Part shown: positions 62,869-64,000 of the stretch, in pieces | How positions within the stretch are numbered: the stretch's first letter is position 1 | Layout: every line of letters begins with the position of its first letter | DNA from: CAYOWQ01 sp964407695 | GTDB lineage: Bacteria > Planctomycetota > Phycisphaerae > Phycisphaerales > SM1A02 | Assembly (NCBI GenBank): GCA_964407695.1 | Contig: CAYOWQ010000001.1 | Span: 628,349-692,348 of the forward strand | Direction of reading: 5' to 3' | DNA length: 64,000 nucleotides | Notes under the pieces: model-generated | The model's database searches: none | What the model was told of the DNA's origin: nothing | What the model saw: only the letters and a program-made list of their open reading frames with translations | Translations under genes and position numbers: made by a program

Positions 62869-63930
62869 GTGACGCATTTCTTCGACCTGAATCCCGAGGG
62901 GTTGAAGGCATGGTGCACGGAGCGGGGGCTGCCGGGCTTCGCCGCGGAGCAGATGCTGGAGTGGGTCTATCGCAAGGGGGTGATCGAGCCGGAGAAGATG
63001 ACGAATCTCTCGAAGGCTGCGCGCACACGGGTTGAGGAGGCGATGGAGTTTCTCGACCTCGTTGAGGTGGCTCATCAGCAGGCGACCGACGAGACGCAGA
63101 AGCTCTTGCTGGGGTTTAAGGAGAGTGAAGGGCTGCTGCCGGTGGTAGGGAATTCCACGAAGCGGGTTGAATGCGTGATGATTCCCAACCCGGGGCGAAA
63201 AACGGCGTGCGTTTCGAGCCAGATCGGGTGCCCGGTGGGGTGCCGATTCTGTGCGTCGGGGTTGGGAGGCGTAGAGGGAAATCTGAGCCGGGGGCGGATC
63301 GTGGAGCAGGTGTATCGGCTTGGGCGAATGCCGGGGGTGGAGCGGATCAGCCACGTGGTGTTCATGGGCATGGGCGAGCCGCTGGCGAATTTCGCCAACG
63401 TGACGGACGCGATCCGCACGCTGAATGCGGAGTGGGGCATGGGGATCAGCGCCCGGCGCATCACGGTGAGCACCGTGGGGTTGCCCGCGGCCATTCGAAA
63501 GCTGGTGGGTTTTGAAATTCCGGTGACGCTGGCGCTTTCGCTGCATGCGCCGAACGATGAGCTGCGGCGGCAGATCATTCCGTGGGCGGAGTATGCGACG
63601 ATCGACGAACTGCTTGATGCGTGCGATGAATATTTCCGGGCCACGGGGCGGGAGATCACGCTTGAGTACATCCTGCTCGGCGGGTTCAACGACCAGGTGG
63701 AGCACGCGCGGGAACTGGCGGGCGTGGCGAAGAGCCTGCGCGCCAACGTGAACCTGATTCGATACAACGAGGTGAAGGGGCTGCCGTTTTCGCGGCCGTC
63801 AACCGAGGATGTGCGGCAGTTTCAGGAAGAGTTGCGCTCGCGGAGGGTGAACGTGCACATTCGGGCGAGTCGGGGAAGGGATATCGCGGCCGCGTGCGGT
63901 CAGTTGCGGCATGAGAAGGCGCAGGTGTAG
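62869..63930 (+). CDS. rlmN: Dual-specificity RNA methyltransferase RlmN
   Basis: The protein has 353 residues from a GTG start next to GGAAGG. It methylates C2 of A2503 in 23S rRNA and A37 in some tRNAs. The radical-SAM cluster ligands are Cys121, Cys125 and Cys128 (IGCPVGCRFCASG). The conserved C-terminal Cys lies in AAACGQLRHEK. Also present: VVFMGMGEPLANF, GLPAAIRKL, LALSLHAPNDELR and YNEVKGLPFSRPS. It is probably co-transcribed with ispH. Confidence 0.95.
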   Translation: MTHFFDLNPEGLKAWCTERGLPGFAAEQMLEWVYRKGVIEPEKMTNLSKAARTRVEEAMEFLDLVEVAHQQATDETQKLLLGFKESEGLLPVVGNSTKRVECVMIPNPGRKTACVSSQIGCPVGCRFCASGLGGVEGNLSRGRIVEQVYRLGRMPGVERISHVVFMGMGEPLANFANVTDAIRTLNAEWGMGISARRITVSTVGLPAAIRKLVGFEIPVTLALSLHAPNDELRRQIIPWAEYATIDELLDACDEYFRATGREITLEYILLGGFNDQVEHARELAGVAKSLRANVNLIRYNEVKGLPFSRPSTEDVRQFQEELRSRRVNVHIRASRGRDIAAACGQLRHEKAQV

Positions 63931-63938
63931 CGGTTGGG

Positions 63939-64000
63939 GTGGCGACCGACCTGATCCACCACGTTGAATACATTCATTTCAACCCGGTGAAGCACGGCCT
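63939..64000 (+). pseudogene. RAYT (REP-associated tyrosine transposase) remnant
   Basis: Directly after the rlmN stop, the frame from 63939 reads VATDLIHHVEYIHFNPVKHG and runs off the edge. The HVxYIHxNPVKHGL block is diagnostic for the middle/C-terminal part of IS200-like RAYT transposases. The N-terminal HUH region is missing because rlmN occupies the upstream DNA, so this is a 5'-truncated copy. Whether the 3' part is complete lies outside the window. Confidence 0.75.

Overview
The window reads as chromosomal DNA from a high-GC Gram-negative bacterium, most likely a planctomycete of the Phycisphaerae/Phycisphaerales type. Three signs support this. Eight secreted proteins end in tandem dockerin-like repeats with the signature D-x-N-x-D-G-x-x-x-G-A-D-L-G-L-L-L-x-x-W-G, which I know from that group. 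Several membrane proteins carry short zinc ribbons of the CxxCGYxLxGL...CPECG kind. There is an LPS/outer-membrane gene set (kdsB, an LpxL-type acyltransferase, an O/P-type porin) next to hpnCDE squalene genes. The lineage is an inference, because the window contains no rRNA. I recognised no tRNA, rRNA, CRISPR array, prophage or intact IS element.

Layout. 0-8.8 kb: a HEAT-like gene cut by the left edge, a 10 x 20-bp tandem array, a DUF6265 protein, a DUF1801 protein with a histone-H1-like tail, two secreted dockerin-tagged proteins, a 1.2-kb block of helically phased 21-bp repeats, an exported HAD phosphatase and a LuxR-type regulator. 8.8-15 kb: an S1 arylsulfatase divergent from a LysR regulator, a VOC protein, and msrP with an msrQ fused to its own flavin/2Fe-2S reductase. 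15-25.6 kb: a zinc-ribbon membrane protein, a DUF4136 lipoprotein, two very large secreted proteins, acs, and another tagged protein. 25.6-33.5 kb (mostly minus strand): a DegT-fold protein lacking the PLP lysine, a helical-repeat protein, dnaA, a double-GNAT protein, a membrane protein, and a GAF/PP2C phosphatase divergent from a cytosine deaminase. 34-44.4 kb: a tagged esterase, a transglutaminase-like protein, a porin with a 19-codon leader ORF, kdsB, an LPS acyltransferase/response-regulator cluster, a coiled-coil membrane protein, and an SPFH plus ribbon-helix-helix pair. 44.4-50.4 kb: rpsB-tsf with its promoter and terminator, a sugar epimerase, a beta-helix protein, a TPR-YggX fusion and a DUF167 protein. 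50.5-64 kb: a thrombospondin-C-like secreted protein, an APH-type kinase, a perR-like gene with katG, repeat-rich DNA, a Cof-type HAD phosphatase, a STAS protein, hpnE-hpnD-hpnC divergent from ispH, rlmN, and a RAYT transposase remnant at the right edge.

Functional themes. (1) Envelope and surface: Kdo activation and lipid A acylation, a porin, squalene synthesis downstream of the MEP pathway (IspH to FPP to HpnCDE), and many exported proteins sharing one C-terminal tag. (2) Oxidative defence and repair: PerR-KatG, the MsrP/MsrQ-reductase pair, and YggX. (3) Repeat biology: three unrelated tandem families (20, 21 and 8 bp), tandem hairpin modules, and a trace of a REP-type transposase. (4) Signalling by partner-switching parts (a SpoIIE-type phosphatase and a STAS protein) that are not adjacent to each other.
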